From an uncultured Novosphingobium sp. (lineage in GTDB: Bacteria; Pseudomonadota; Alphaproteobacteria; Sphingomonadales; Sphingomonadaceae), in NCBI GenBank assembly GCA_946886365.1, contig CAMPIM010000041.1, positions 1 through 26,675 of the forward strand: a stretch of 26,675 bases of DNA. Direction: 5' to 3'. Under the pieces are notes generated by a model. It ran no database searches. It was not told the DNA's origin and worked only from the letters and a program-made list of their open reading frames with translations. A program made the translations under genes and the position numbers. The number at the start of each line of letters is the position of its first letter. The first letter of the stretch is position 1. This document shows positions 1 to 7,744 of this stretch, piece by piece.

Positions 1-63
1 CCTCCCGCTTGCGGGAGGGGGAAAACAAGGAGCGCCCCCCCTCACGCTTGCGGGAGGGGGAAG
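1..63. repeat. Two copies of a short GC-rich palindrome
   Basis: A perfect palindrome with arms CCTCCCGC and GCGGGAGG separated by TT occupies bases 1-18. A second copy with one mismatch in the left arm lies at about 38-58, 40 bp away. The shared core CGCTTGCGGGAGGGGGAA occurs at 6-23 and 46-63. Short palindromes of this type are common between genes in sphingomonads. Their presence argues that this stretch is not coding, so the flippase should start downstream of it. The repeat may continue left of the window. Confidence 0.7.
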
Positions 64-89
64 AGTCCTCCTGCCCGCCGGAGACGCGC

Positions 90-1337
90 GTGCGGAAACT
101 TGGCAACATCTTTGGCCGCTTTGGCCTTGCCAGCCTGTCGTCGGCGATCGTGTCGGTCAGTCATCTGGCCGTGCAACTGTTTTCCATTCATCATCTGGGC
201 ACGGCGGCAATCGGCACATTGGCGTTTCTGCTGGTTATCATCCAGTTCGGGTACAGCCTGTCGAACGCGCTCGTTTCCACGCCCTATACGATCGCGGTCA
301 ATCAGGACGACGAAGCCGATCACAAATCCTTCGACTTCTTCTTTCCGGTGAACCTGCTGCTGGCGGCCAGTCAGGGTTTGATCTGCGCGGCGATTGCATG
401 GGCGACGGCTTCCCCTGCTGCGGCGGCGATGTTCGGACTGGCGGGCACCTTGTCTCTGGTGCGATGGTTCGGGCGATCCAATGCCTATGCGCATCATCGG
501 CCCGCGCGAGCGGCGCGATCCGACCTTGCCTATGCCGGGACGATCGTCGTGGGCCTGCTCGTGGCTTCCCGGACGGGTGCGGACCTGGCCAGCATCGGCG
601 CGATGTTGGTGGTGGCGAGCATCGCGGGGCTGCTGCCGTTCGGTCTTTCCTATTTGCGGCGGCATCTTAGCATGTGGCCGACGAGGGCTCTGAACGCCTA
701 TCGCCCCGTGTGGCGGGAGCAATCGGGCTGGACGTTGGTGGGCGTGCTATCGACCGAAGCGACATCCAACGCGCATAGCTATATCGTGACGCTGCTCGCG
801 GGTCCGGCGGCCTTTGCGCCTGTCGCGGTGGGGATGCTGTTTTTCCGGCCGGTCAATGTGTGCATAACCGCCCTTACCCAGCTGGAACGACCGCGCATGA
901 CCCGGGCCGTCGCGCGCGGCGATCATGACGCGGCGATCACGTCCGAGCGCATTTTCATGGGCGCGTTGCTGTTCCTGTGGGTTGGCACGTGCGCGCTGGC
1001 GGTGGTCGTGCTGTTCATCTTTCCCCAACTGATCCTGAAGCCGACGCTTGATTGGCAGTTGGTTGCAATCGCGGTGGGGCTGTGCGCCCTGCTTTCGCTG
1101 GTTCAGTGCGTGCAGACGCCGATGAGCGTCATGACGCAGGCGCGCAAGGCGTTCCGGCCGCTGGCTCATCAGAGCCTGCGCAGTTGTGGCGTCGGCATTG
1201 TGGCAGTGACGCTGCTGACGCTGGCGGTTGCGCCTATTTTCTCGATCGCTGGCGTCGTGCTGTCGCAGCTGGTGATGATGCTGGGCATCTGGCAGCTCGA
1301 CCGCAAGTGGCGGGCGAGCCAGAGGGTGGAAGGCTAA
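90..1337 (+). CDS. Wzx-type polysaccharide flippase (MOP superfamily)
   Basis: This 415-residue protein is almost entirely hydrophobic, with roughly twelve predicted membrane segments and short loops, as in oligosaccharide flippases of the MATE/MOP superfamily. Such proteins move lipid-linked repeat units of exopolysaccharide or O-antigen across the inner membrane. I chose the GTG at 90 (protein begins MRKLGNIFGRF). The frame is open back to a TTG at 9, but that stretch is made of palindromic repeats and would give an atypical charged leader. No strong ribosome binding site is visible for either start. The gene is followed after 5 bases by a polymerase gene and then by glycosyltransferases, which supports the role. 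A specific symbol is not justified because sequence conservation in this family is low. Confidence 0.8.
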   Translation: MRKLGNIFGRFGLASLSSAIVSVSHLAVQLFSIHHLGTAAIGTLAFLLVIIQFGYSLSNALVSTPYTIAVNQDDEADHKSFDFFFPVNLLLAASQGLICAAIAWATASPAAAAMFGLAGTLSLVRWFGRSNAYAHHRPARAARSDLAYAGTIVVGLLVASRTGADLASIGAMLVVASIAGLLPFGLSYLRRHLSMWPTRALNAYRPVWREQSGWTLVGVLSTEATSNAHSYIVTLLAGPAAFAPVAVGMLFFRPVNVCITALTQLERPRMTRAVARGDHDAAITSERIFMGALLFLWVGTCALAVVVLFIFPQLILKPTLDWQLVAIAVGLCALLSLVQCVQTPMSVMTQARKAFRPLAHQSLRSCGVGIVAVTLLTLAVAPIFSIAGVVLSQLVMMLGIWQLDRKWRASQRVEG

Positions 1338-1342
1338 AGCCC

Positions 1343-2707
1343 ATGGCGTCAACATGGCACCGCACTGGCCTTGCCCCCTCCCTCCCCGCTCCTGCCACTT
1401 CGCAGGAAAGCCGGATGGTCGTGGTCGCGCAGATCTTCTACTATGTGTTCCTGATGATGGTCTTCATCGGCCAGCAGCCTTTCGCGTCGCGGACGCAGGA
1501 TGAGCTGGTGGCGATGGCGGCGGACAATGACGGGTCGGACCTGTTCAAGCAGGCGCTGTTCATCGGCTTTGCGCTGCTGCTGACGGGGGTGCAGATATTT
1601 CGTCAGCATCCGCTGAAATACCGTTTCACCTTCTGGCCGTTGGCGATCATGCTGGTCTGGTTCCTGATCACCTGTAGCTGGGGCGTCGATCCGTTCGTGT
1701 CCTTCAAGCGGGTGATGCAGCAGTTCATCGTGATCTACATCACATTCTGCGCATTGGCGCTGATCGGGCCGGAACGGCTGTTCACCGCCCTGCGATGGGC
1801 GTTGATTACCTCGCTTCTCATATGTTGGGTTTCGATGCCGCTGACCTCTGCGGCTGTGCATCCACCGACCGAGAGCGACAAGGCGTTGATCGGCGCGTGG
1901 CGAGGGTTCTTCTTTCACAAGAATATCGCGGGCGCTGTGATGGCGTTGTGCTTCATCGTGTGCGGCAATGCGTGGGTAGATCGCCGGAAATGGTATTATG
2001 CTTTGTTCGCGATCATGGCGTTCGTCTTCGTGATCGGGACGAAGAGCAAGACGTCGCTGGCGCTGTGCATCGGCATGCTGGCGATCAGCAACATCTACCG
2101 GGCGCTGAGCGACAATACGCAAAAGCGGGCGATCCTGCTGATCATGCTCGGGTTCGGGATGGTCGGGTTTCTGGCGCTCTACATCGCCTATCAGCCGACG
2201 ATCGAACGGCTGTTCGCTGATCCGACGAGCTTTACCGGGCGCGTGTCGATCTGGCGCGTGGCGTTGGATTATTTGGCCGACCACCCGTTTCTGGGCGCGG
2301 GCTTTGGCGGCTTCTGGCAGGTGGGGGCGAACTCCCCGGCGCATGATTACCTGAACCAGCAATTCCAGATGCTGACGGCGCATTCGCATGATGGATATCT
2401 GGAGATTTGGGTGACGACGGGGCCTTTAGGGCTGGCCATGCTGCTGGTGAGCTTTCTTGCCCTGCCCGCTTACTGGTTCCTGACCGGATCGACCAAGGAG
2501 AACCAGCATCTGATGGTTCCGGCTTTCGCCATCTGGGTGTTCGTCATGTACCAGAATCTGCTGGAGACCTCCTTTTTCGATAAGGACCGACAGGTCTGGG
2601 TGATCTTCCTCGCGGCGGTCGCCACCGCGCACGCCACTTTCAAGGCCAAGCCACGCCCGCAATGGCAGCGGCGCCACATTTCTTCCCCGGAGGCTGTTGA
2701 TGGCTAG
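1343..2707 (+). CDS. Wzy/ExoQ-like polysaccharide polymerase (O-antigen ligase family)
   Basis: This is a 454-residue membrane protein with many hydrophobic segments. The C-terminal half carries the O-antigen ligase/polymerase signature: TGRVSIWRVAL near residue 297, followed by HPFLGAGFGGFW, and then AHSHDGYLEIW near 345 before TGPLG. Family members polymerise lipid-linked repeat units, or ligate them, on the periplasmic side of the inner membrane. In this locus a polymerase acting on units delivered by the upstream flippase is the natural reading. The ATG at 1343 is preceded by GGAAGG about 9 bases upstream. A later ATG at 1415 would remove the 24-residue polar leader. The reading frame is open for almost 300 bases before 1343, but that part lies inside the flippase gene. 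The end overlaps the next gene by 8 bases. Confidence 0.85.
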   Translation: MASTWHRTGLAPSLPAPATSQESRMVVVAQIFYYVFLMMVFIGQQPFASRTQDELVAMAADNDGSDLFKQALFIGFALLLTGVQIFRQHPLKYRFTFWPLAIMLVWFLITCSWGVDPFVSFKRVMQQFIVIYITFCALALIGPERLFTALRWALITSLLICWVSMPLTSAAVHPPTESDKALIGAWRGFFFHKNIAGAVMALCFIVCGNAWVDRRKWYYALFAIMAFVFVIGTKSKTSLALCIGMLAISNIYRALSDNTQKRAILLIMLGFGMVGFLALYIAYQPTIERLFADPTSFTGRVSIWRVALDYLADHPFLGAGFGGFWQVGANSPAHDYLNQQFQMLTAHSHDGYLEIWVTTGPLGLAMLLVSFLALPAYWFLTGSTKENQHLMVPAFAIWVFVMYQNLLETSFFDKDRQVWVIFLAAVATAHATFKAKPRPQWQRRHISSPEAVDG

Positions 2708-3629
2708 GGTTATTATCTGCATCGCGACGTGCAATCGGCCGCAAGGGTTGCAGCGGACGCTGGAGTCAATTGCAGCGCTGGAAACGAGGCACAGGTTGGA
2801 GGTGCTGGTCGCGGACAATAATGCTGCGCGGGCCGAGGGGATGGGCGTGGTCGAGCGGCTGGCTTCGCAAGGCTATCGCTGGCCGATCAAGGCGCTGCTG
2901 GTGGCTGAGCGGGGGATACCCGTGGTGCGCAATGCTCTGGTTGCGGGGGCGCTGGGACGGCCGGGCGTGACGCATGTCGCGATGCTGGATGATGATGAAG
3001 CCGCCTCCCACGGTTGGATCGATGCGCTGGTGGACACGGCCATGCGTTGGAATGCGGATGTCGTGGGCGGCGCGGTGGCGCGGGAGCTGGACGCGCGGGT
3101 TGCGCCCTGGGCCGCGCGGCATCCTTTGTTGCAAGCCAAGCGGCGCGGGACGTCAGGGCCTGTCGCGCTCGTCGATAGCACGGCCAATGTGCTGATCTCT
3201 GCGCAGGCACTGCATCAGATGGGCGAGCGGCCGTTCGATGAGCGCATGGCGCTGACCGGCGGGTCGGACAAGCAGCTGTTCAGCCGGATGGCGCGCAAGG
3301 GCTTTCGCTTTGCCTGGTCGGAGGAGGCTCTGGTGACGGAGCTGATCCCGGCGAGCCGGGTCACTGCCAAATGGCTGCTGATGCGCGGCTATCGGCTGGG
3401 GATGACCGACATGATGGTCGAGCGGTTCCACAGGGGGTGGCTACGCACCTTGCTGGGCGAAGCGCCGCGCATTGCCGCCGGGTTTCTGGTCGGGACGCTG
3501 GGCGCTGCGGCCACTCTGGACCGGGGCAAGCGCGTTGTGCGGCTGGGCAAGCTCTACCGCGCTGTCGGCAAGATCGCCGGAATCGCGGGCTTCCGTTACG
3601 AAGAATATCGAAAGGTGCATGGCGCATGA
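2700..3629 (+). CDS. Glycosyltransferase family 2 (copy A of outer pair)
   Basis: This 309-residue protein is predicted to transfer a sugar from a nucleotide donor to the growing lipid-linked repeat unit at the cytoplasmic membrane face. A GT-A fold is indicated by the N-terminal strand VIICIATCNRP, by VLVADNN near residues 36-41, and by the metal-binding DDDE at 97-100. GGSDKQLF further on fits the catalytic-base region. I prefer the ATG at 2700, which overlaps the end of the polymerase gene by 8 bases; a TTG one codon earlier is possible. The protein resembles the gene at 7741-8667 along its whole length, for example VVRNAL/SVRNAI, MLDDDE/MIDDDE and GFRFAWSEEA/GARFAWAPDA. The two are therefore likely paralogues. 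Sugar specificity cannot be read from the sequence. Confidence 0.85.
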   Translation: MARVIICIATCNRPQGLQRTLESIAALETRHRLEVLVADNNAARAEGMGVVERLASQGYRWPIKALLVAERGIPVVRNALVAGALGRPGVTHVAMLDDDEAASHGWIDALVDTAMRWNADVVGGAVARELDARVAPWAARHPLLQAKRRGTSGPVALVDSTANVLISAQALHQMGERPFDERMALTGGSDKQLFSRMARKGFRFAWSEEALVTELIPASRVTAKWLLMRGYRLGMTDMMVERFHRGWLRTLLGEAPRIAAGFLVGTLGAAATLDRGKRVVRLGKLYRAVGKIAGIAGFRYEEYRKVHGA

Positions 3630-4570
3630 GCGATGCTGCTCCCTTCTTTTCCGTGGTCATCCCGCTCTATAACCGTGCCGATATCGTGGGCGACACGATC
3701 CGGTCGGTGCAAGCGCAGGACTGGCAGGATTTTGAGATCGTCGTGATCGATGACGGATCGCGCGACGATCCGGCTCCGGTGATCGAAGCCATTGGCGATC
3801 CGCGCGTGCGCTATATCAGGCAGGATAATGCCGGGGGTGGAGCCGCGCGCAATCATGGGATCAAGGCCGCGCGGGGCCGATATATCGCCTTCCTCGATTC
3901 CGACGACCTCTTCCTGCCGGGCAAGCTGTCGATCATGGCGCAGGCGCTGAAGGATGATGACGGCCGCACGGTCCTCTATTCCAGGATGAAGGTGGACCGG
4001 GGCGTCGATCGCTACTGGATCAGGCCCGATCGCGGCATACGGGACGGCGAGGATGTTGGCGAATATCTGTTCTGCGCCAATCAGTTCATGCAGACATCGA
4101 CCATGGTCGTGCCGAGCGAGATGGCCCGCAAGGTGCTGTTCGACCCGGCGTTGAAGAAGGGACAGGATCTCGACTTCTGCGTCCGATTGCAAGGCGCAGG
4201 GGCGCGGTTCAAGATGATCGACGAGCCGCTGACGGTGTGGCTGGACGCAACGGAAGATGGCCGCACATCCTATGTCCGGGGTTATGAAACCTCGCTCGAC
4301 TGGCTGGATCGCTGCGGTCACATGCTGACCGATCGGGCGAGGCGCGGCTATCGCGCGACGGTTCTGGCATATCACATGGCGCCCGTGCGCCCCGTCGCTG
4401 CGCTACGCGATCTGGTGATCGGTATGTTCGCAGGTGGGGTGCCGCCACGGGTGGTCGCGCGGCAGATATTGCGATCCTACCTTCCAAAGCCGCTCTACCG
4501 TTCGCTGGTCAACCTGTTCGTACTTCGGTTCGGCAAGGGCGAACCCGCCCATGGCGGAGCGCGGTCGTGA
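3626..4570 (+). CDS. Glycosyltransferase family 2 (copy A of inner pair)
   Basis: This is a 314-residue glycosyltransferase of the family 2 GT-A type. Visible motifs are FFSVVIPLYNRAD at the N terminus, VVIDDGS near residues 39-45, GGAARNHG near 71-78, and the DXD-type metal site DSDD at 91-94. GQDLDF at about 179-184 marks the likely catalytic-base region. The ATG sits in an ATGA overlap with the preceding gene, so translation is probably coupled. It is similar in layout to the next gene (QTSTMVV/QTSSVAL, then QGAGARF/SLAGARF). Its role is inferred from context as adding one sugar of the exopolysaccharide repeat unit. The donor and linkage are unknown. Confidence 0.87.
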   Translation: MSDAAPFFSVVIPLYNRADIVGDTIRSVQAQDWQDFEIVVIDDGSRDDPAPVIEAIGDPRVRYIRQDNAGGGAARNHGIKAARGRYIAFLDSDDLFLPGKLSIMAQALKDDDGRTVLYSRMKVDRGVDRYWIRPDRGIRDGEDVGEYLFCANQFMQTSTMVVPSEMARKVLFDPALKKGQDLDFCVRLQGAGARFKMIDEPLTVWLDATEDGRTSYVRGYETSLDWLDRCGHMLTDRARRGYRATVLAYHMAPVRPVAALRDLVIGMFAGGVPPRVVARQILRSYLPKPLYRSLVNLFVLRFGKGEPAHGGARS

Positions 4571-5538
4571 TGAGCGCCTGGCAACCTCCATCGCAGCTTC
4601 AGGCTGCCGTCGCGCAACCGCTTTTTTCGGTTGTCATCCCTACCTATCAGCGCCGCGACGCGGTGGTGGCGGCGGTGCTTTCCGCATTGGAGCAGAGCAT
4701 CGCGGTGATTGAGGTGATCGTCGTGGTTGATGGATCAACCGACGGCACCGAACTGGCGCTGGGCGCGATCAAGGACCCGCGCCTGACCGTCGTCGTCCAG
4801 CAGAACCGGGGTGCGTCGGCGGCGCGCAATGCCGGTGTCGATCGCGCACGGGGCCGATACATCGCCTTTCTGGATTGCGATGACCGTTTCCTGCCGCATC
4901 ACCTTGCCGATCTGCTGCCCCTGCTGGAGGAAAGTGACGATGTCGTCGCCTATGGGCAGGTGCTGGCCGACCGGGGCGGCGGGCGGAATTTCCTGAAACC
5001 TCCGCGCGCGATACAAAGGAATGAGCCGGTCGATCGTTACCTGATGTGTGATCGGGGCTTCATCCAGACCAGCAGCGTCGCGCTGAGCCGTTCGCTCGCC
5101 GAAAAGGTCCGTTATCGCGAAGATGTGAAGTTCGGGGATGACACCGATTTCGCGTTGCGGTTGTCGCTGGCGGGCGCGCGTTTCGTGATGGCCAGTCGCC
5201 CCGGTACGATCTGGGCAGACCGTCAGGCAGAGGACAGGCTGTCGCAAATCCGGGGGAGTGTAGGCAGCCTGACCTGGCTGGCGGACCTGCGCCCCCATAT
5301 CTCGGCGCGGGCTTTTTCGGGATATATGGGTTGGCATGCAGCAAAGAGCATCTGGCCGACCAAACGGCTTCGGGCCATCCGCTACTATCTGACGGCATTG
5401 TTCCATGGCGCCTATGGACCGCGTCTGGCGGGCGCGGTGCTGATGCAGATCGTTCTGCCGGACGGCGTTTATCGCAAAATCTGTGACCGCTGGATCGATG
5501 TCACGCGACTGTTGAGCGGGCGGAGGCAAAGCCTGTGA
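4570..5538 (+). CDS. Glycosyltransferase family 2 (copy B of inner pair)
   Basis: This 322-residue family 2 glycosyltransferase shows SVVIPTYQRRD at residues 20-30, VVVDGSTDGT at 51-60, GASAARNAGV at 81-90 and the DXD-type site DCDD at 102-105. FGDDTDFALR corresponds to the base region of its neighbour. The ATG at 4570 shares its A with the preceding stop codon. A GTG at 4567 in the same frame would give the usual 4-base overlap and one extra residue, and either is plausible. Similarity to the upstream gene suggests an old tandem duplication followed by a change of specificity. The gene lies in the middle of the tightly packed exopolysaccharide operon. Confidence 0.87.
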   Translation: MSAWQPPSQLQAAVAQPLFSVVIPTYQRRDAVVAAVLSALEQSIAVIEVIVVVDGSTDGTELALGAIKDPRLTVVVQQNRGASAARNAGVDRARGRYIAFLDCDDRFLPHHLADLLPLLEESDDVVAYGQVLADRGGGRNFLKPPRAIQRNEPVDRYLMCDRGFIQTSSVALSRSLAEKVRYREDVKFGDDTDFALRLSLAGARFVMASRPGTIWADRQAEDRLSQIRGSVGSLTWLADLRPHISARAFSGYMGWHAAKSIWPTKRLRAIRYYLTALFHGAYGPRLAGAVLMQIVLPDGVYRKICDRWIDVTRLLSGRRQSL

Positions 5539-6662
5539 GGCGCCGGGATTTTCTGGCGGGGGCAGCGACGCTGGCGGCCTGCTCTCCCATGCCGCCCGGC
5601 GCCGCGCGCGTCGTGTCGCGCGAAGGATTGGCCGATCATGCCAAGGCTTCCGGGCGCTATTTCGGCGCGGCCGTGAAATCGCGATTGCTGCGCGAAGACA
5701 GCGCCTATCGCGCAACAGTGGCGCGGGAATGCGACATTCTGGTGCAGGAATATGAACTGAAGCGCGGAACCACCGAACCAAAGCCCGGCAAATACGACTT
5801 CAGCGGAGCTGACCAGATCATCGACTTCGCACAAGCGCATGGGATGCGGGCGCGCGGACACACATTGGTCTGGTACACGGCCAATCCGCCCTGGCTGGAA
5901 CCGGCGGTGCAACAGGCAAGCGATACGCAGCAACGACAGTTGATGACCGGCTATATCGACGTTGCCATGCGGCGCTACGCGGGCCGGATTTCCGAATGGG
6001 ACGTGGTCAATGAAACACTTGAGCCCAATCAGGGCCGAGCCGACGGGATGCGCGCCGAGAATCTATGGATGAAAGCGATGGGCGAGCAATATATCGACCT
6101 TGCCTTTCATTGTGCGCGAGAAGTCGATGGCGAGGCCACGCTGTTTCTAGGCGACTATGGGCTGGAGCATGACTCCCCGCGCTGCGAACGGCGGCGAACC
6201 GCCATGCTGAAACTGCTCGATCGTTTGATGAGCCGGGGTGTGCCTGTGGATGCCATCGGCATTCAGGGGCATCTAAAACCCTATAAGGAGCCGTTCAATC
6301 AACGGCAGTTTGGCGATTTTCTGGCAACGCTGAGCGGATATGGTTTGAAGCTGGCGATCACTGAACTGGATATCGCCGACCGTGGCGGGCCACCTAATCC
6401 GGACAAGCGCGACCGTGAGGTTGCGGCCTTTGCCAAGGCTTTCCTGGACGTGGCGCTGGATAATCCGGCGATGGGATCAGTCCTGTGCTGGGGCGTGTCG
6501 GACAGAGATTCATGGCTGTCCAAATATCCCGAATATAAATGGCCTGACGGGCAGCTGTCCCGTGGCCTGCCCTTTGACGGTAAAATGGCCCGGAAGCCAT
6601 TTTGGGACGCAATTGCTGGTGCCTTCGATGCGGCGCCTCCTGCAAGGAGGAACCGGGCATGA
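5535..6662 (+). CDS. Glycoside hydrolase family 10 lipoprotein
   Basis: This 375-residue enzyme is predicted to cut beta-linked glycans outside the cytoplasm. The N terminus has a twin-arginine-like motif (RRRDFLAG) and a lipobox LAAC ending at Cys16, so it is probably an exported lipoprotein. Family 10 landmarks are RGHTLVW at 107-113, WDVVNE with the acid/base Glu160, GIQGHL at 242-247, and ITELD with the nucleophile Glu277. Several residues usual in xylanases differ: HTLVW is followed by Tyr instead of His and the Gln two positions later is Ala, the usual NEMKW is replaced by YELKR, and the usual NDYN region reads GDYGLE. It starts at a GTG in a GTGA overlap. Context suggests trimming or length control of the polysaccharide made here, not plant xylan breakdown. 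Confidence 0.85.
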   Translation: MRRRDFLAGAATLAACSPMPPGAARVVSREGLADHAKASGRYFGAAVKSRLLREDSAYRATVARECDILVQEYELKRGTTEPKPGKYDFSGADQIIDFAQAHGMRARGHTLVWYTANPPWLEPAVQQASDTQQRQLMTGYIDVAMRRYAGRISEWDVVNETLEPNQGRADGMRAENLWMKAMGEQYIDLAFHCAREVDGEATLFLGDYGLEHDSPRCERRRTAMLKLLDRLMSRGVPVDAIGIQGHLKPYKEPFNQRQFGDFLATLSGYGLKLAITELDIADRGGPPNPDKRDREVAAFAKAFLDVALDNPAMGSVLCWGVSDRDSWLSKYPEYKWPDGQLSRGLPFDGKMARKPFWDAIAGAFDAAPPARRNRA

Positions 6663-7744
6663 GGGTCGCCTCACTCACCGGCCTGCGCGGGGTCGCGGCC
6701 GTTTCCGTCCTTCTTTATCACATCCCGCATCAACCAGCCTTTTCGCAGTTTGCGATCCCGCTTTTCTCGCGGGCCTATCTGGCGGTCGACCTGTTCTTCA
6801 TCCTGAGCGGCTTCGTCATTTCCTATGGCTATCATGACCGGGTGGTGAAGCATCTGGGCCGAGCGAGCTATGTCGATTTCCTGATCAATCGCATGGCGCG
6901 GGTCTGGCCGCTGCACCTGATCGTGACATTGGTCTTTGGGCTGCGCATCCTGCTCAACGTGTCGGGCAATCAATCGATAGAGTTGAACCCGGCCAATATC
7001 CTCAGCAACCTCTTCATGGTGCAAAGCTGGGGTTGGGGCACGCAGCCCATCGCGGGCAATAGCTGGTCGGTCAGCACGGAGGTTGCCGCCTACCTGATCT
7101 ATCCGCTGATCGCGATCCTTGCCTTTTCGCGCTGGGCATGGGCACAGGCGGCGATCTGCATTGGACTGCTGCTGCTCGTGGCTTCGTCGGGACTGGGGGC
7201 CAGCGGACCGCTCGACGTCAATGACAGTGACAGCGTGCTGACGCTGCTGCGCTGCCTTGCGGGCTTTTCGCTGGGCGTTCTGACATATCGTGTTGCGGAT
7301 CATCCTTTGTGCAAGGCCGTGATTGACCGCAGCGGCGGTTTTGCGGCGGTTTGTGGTCTGATCGCGCTGGCGCTGCTGTTGCCGGGAGCCGATGTGCTGG
7401 TTGTGTGCCTGATGCCCGCCCTGGTGCTGAGCTGCTATTATGACGGGCCAGCCGCGCGGGCGGTGATGGCCAACCGGTTGAGCTTTCACCTCGGCCTCAT
7501 CAGCTATTCCATCTATCTTTGGCATCCACTGGTGCGCGACGTCGCCGCGCGCGCAATGGGCGTGGCGCAGCGGCATGGAATCGTCGGGGTGGACTGGCTG
7601 TTCGTGCTTGGAATGCTGATCGTCACCTGGCTGATCTGCTGGGTCAGCTATTTGCTGATCGAGGTGCGAGGGCATCAGTTCATCAAATGGCTGCAAAAGG
7701 GGCGTCCGCAGCGTCCCACCGCGCTGGAACCAGCGGCGCCATGA
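6659..7744 (+). CDS. Acyltransferase-3 family membrane protein
   Basis: This is a 361-residue polytopic inner-membrane protein of the acyltransferase-3 (OafA/ExoZ-like) family. These proteins transfer acetyl or related groups to sugars of surface polysaccharides. The sequence begins with LTGLRGVAAVSVLLYH, which includes the conserved Arg10 and the proposed catalytic His21. FFILSGFVISYGY follows near residues 45-58, and NSWSVSTEVAAYLIYPL further on is also typical. About ten hydrophobic segments are visible. The ATG overlaps the GH10 stop by 4 bases and has a strong AAGGAGG 8 bases upstream. It is inferred to acylate the polysaccharide encoded by the operon. The acyl group and acceptor sugar are not predictable from sequence. 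Confidence 0.88.
   Translation: MRVASLTGLRGVAAVSVLLYHIPHQPAFSQFAIPLFSRAYLAVDLFFILSGFVISYGYHDRVVKHLGRASYVDFLINRMARVWPLHLIVTLVFGLRILLNVSGNQSIELNPANILSNLFMVQSWGWGTQPIAGNSWSVSTEVAAYLIYPLIAILAFSRWAWAQAAICIGLLLLVASSGLGASGPLDVNDSDSVLTLLRCLAGFSLGVLTYRVADHPLCKAVIDRSGGFAAVCGLIALALLLPGADVLVVCLMPALVLSCYYDGPAARAVMANRLSFHLGLISYSIYLWHPLVRDVAARAMGVAQRHGIVGVDWLFVLGMLIVTWLICWVSYLLIEVRGHQFIKWLQKGRPQRPTALEPAAP

Noticed and set aside
9..89. N-terminal extension of the flippase from a TTG start
   Set aside because: The stretch consists of palindromic repeats, and the resulting peptide is a charged leader unlike flippase N termini. The GTG at 90 is more likely.
1349..2389. Long minus-strand open frame opposite the polymerase gene
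   Set aside because: It is rich in Arg, His and Gln, has no recognisable domain, and lies fully opposite a well supported membrane protein. It is a GC-rich shadow.
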